Shown: positions 6,336 through 6,594 of the stretch, piece after piece
Position numbering within the stretch: the first letter of the stretch is position 1
Layout of the letters: each line of letters opens with the position of its first letter
Assembly (NCBI GenBank): GCA_031267345.1
Contig: JAIRZG010000115.1
Location: 1-6,594 of the forward strand
From: Zoogloeaceae bacterium
GTDB taxonomy: Bacteria > Pseudomonadota > Gammaproteobacteria > Burkholderiales > Rhodocyclaceae
Length of the DNA stretch: 6,594 nt
Direction: 5' to 3'
Made by a program: the position numbers and the translations under genes
Notes under the pieces: generated by a model
Told to the model about the DNA's origin: nothing
Database searches by the model: none
The model's input: the letters and a program-made list of their open reading frames with translations, nothing else

Positions 6336-6392
6336 GAAACCCCGCCCTTCAGGGCGGTGGGAGCCGACCCCTGCCTGAAGGCAGGGGTTTCA
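6335..6392. repeat. Paired inverted hairpins, REPIN-like or IS200/IS605-end-like
   Basis: A 58-base module is bounded by the 9-base inverted repeat TGAAACCCC (6335-6343) and GGGGTTTCA (6384-6392). It contains two hairpins: CCGCCC-TTCA-GGGCGG (6342-6357) and ACCCCTGCC-TGAA-GGCAGGGGT (6367-6388). The second is roughly the reverse complement of the first. Two REP-type hairpins in opposite orientation are the form of a REPIN/BIME. The sequence style (AACCCC, then a GC stem with a TTCA loop) also resembles the ends of IS200/IS605-family elements. No transposase gene for either is present. It interrupts the IS1-like remnant. Confidence 0.6.
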
Positions 6393-6399
6393 GGCGACC

Positions 6400-6434
6400 G
6401 TTTTGGGGGAGGGGAGAGAAACCCCTTCCAAAAC
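6400..6434. repeat. Imperfect hairpin GTTTTGG...CCAAAAC
   Basis: GTTTTGG (6400-6406) and CCAAAAC (6428-6434) pair, and the inner AGGGG (6410-6414) pairs with CCCCT (6422-6426), with unpaired bases between. The loop is purine-rich. It lies between the paired-hairpin module and the terminal palindromic element. I see no T-run or other terminator sign. Confidence 0.35.
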
Positions 6435-6444
6435 ACGTTAGACC

Positions 6445-6594
6445 GACAGGCCTGATCAGAAGACAGAAGACAGAAGACAGAAGGTTTGCGGCGCTACGCG
6501 CCGTTTGTAAAACGAACGAAGGCGAAGCCTTCGCTGATCGACTGTCCTCTGTCCTCTGTCCTCTGTCTTCTGTCTTCTGATCTGAAGGCCTGTC
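6445..6594. repeat. 150-base palindromic MITE-like element with heptad repeats
   Basis: The element begins with GACAGGCCT (6445-6453) and ends with its exact complement AGGCCTGTC (6586-6594). Inside, the left arm has AGAAGAC three times plus a partial copy (6458-6484). The right arm has TGTCCTC three times then TGTCTTC twice (6543-6577). After a 3-base insert in the right arm (6583-6585) the arms match over about 21 bases starting at GATC. The core holds two further hairpins: CGGCGC-TAC-GCGCCG (6489-6503) and CGAAGGC-GAA-GCCTTCG (6517-6533). No coding capacity is seen. The form fits a non-autonomous palindromic element; its flanking duplication cannot be checked because the window ends at its last base. 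Confidence 0.65.

Noticed and set aside
6445..6594. CRISPR array
   Set aside because: The repeats are 7 bases long, contiguous and without spacers, and the two arms are inverted copies.

Overview
The window looks like an accessory or boundary region of a GC-rich Gram-negative proteobacterium. The evidence is an autotransporter beta-barrel remnant, a TolC-type outer-membrane channel, a periplasmic RND adaptor, and high-GC codon use with runs of Ala, Arg and Gly. The genus cannot be fixed from the sequence. The first ~340 bases are clearly AT-richer than the rest and look like foreign or decayed DNA.

Layout, left to right. Bases 1-340 hold an AT-rich, protein-like remnant on the minus strand, broken into several reading frames. 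It abuts a 5'-truncated autotransporter barrel (about 328-627, plus). Next comes an EntS-like MFS exporter (810-2081, plus). It is followed by a type II toxin-antitoxin pair (plus): an antitoxin with a ribbon-helix-helix-like N-terminus (2161-2520) and a PIN-domain VapC-like toxin (2524 to about 3062). The toxin needs a -1 shift at an A8 run to reach its natural-looking C-terminus. Convergent to these, on the minus strand, are two translationally coupled genes of a Cu(I)/Ag(I)-type tripartite efflux system. These are a TolC-family outer-membrane factor (4558-5829) and a CusB-type adaptor carrying its own CusF domain (3083-4561). No inner-membrane RND pump (CusA) follows; the toxin-antitoxin pair lies where it would normally be.

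Upstream of the efflux operon is a 15-base motif, TGACA-N4-TGTAAT, that matches the copper-responsive cop/CusR-type box as I remember it. Copper- or silver-inducible control by a two-component regulator is therefore likely. The last ~750 bases contain no intact gene. They hold several perfect dyads, the C-terminal relic of an IS1-like transposase (minus), a 58-base module of two mutually inverted hairpins (REPIN/IS200-IS605-end-like), another hairpin, and a 150-base palindromic element. That element is built from degenerate 7-base repeats and bounded by 9-base terminal inverted repeats.

Together: the efflux genes would move Cu(I)/Ag(I) from the periplasm out of the cell once paired with a pump encoded elsewhere, the MFS protein is an independent exporter, and the toxin-antitoxin pair and repeat elements mark this as a mobile, rearranging locus. 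The most notable points are the A8 frameshift in the toxin, the cop box, the missing cusA, and the nested repeat elements at the right end.
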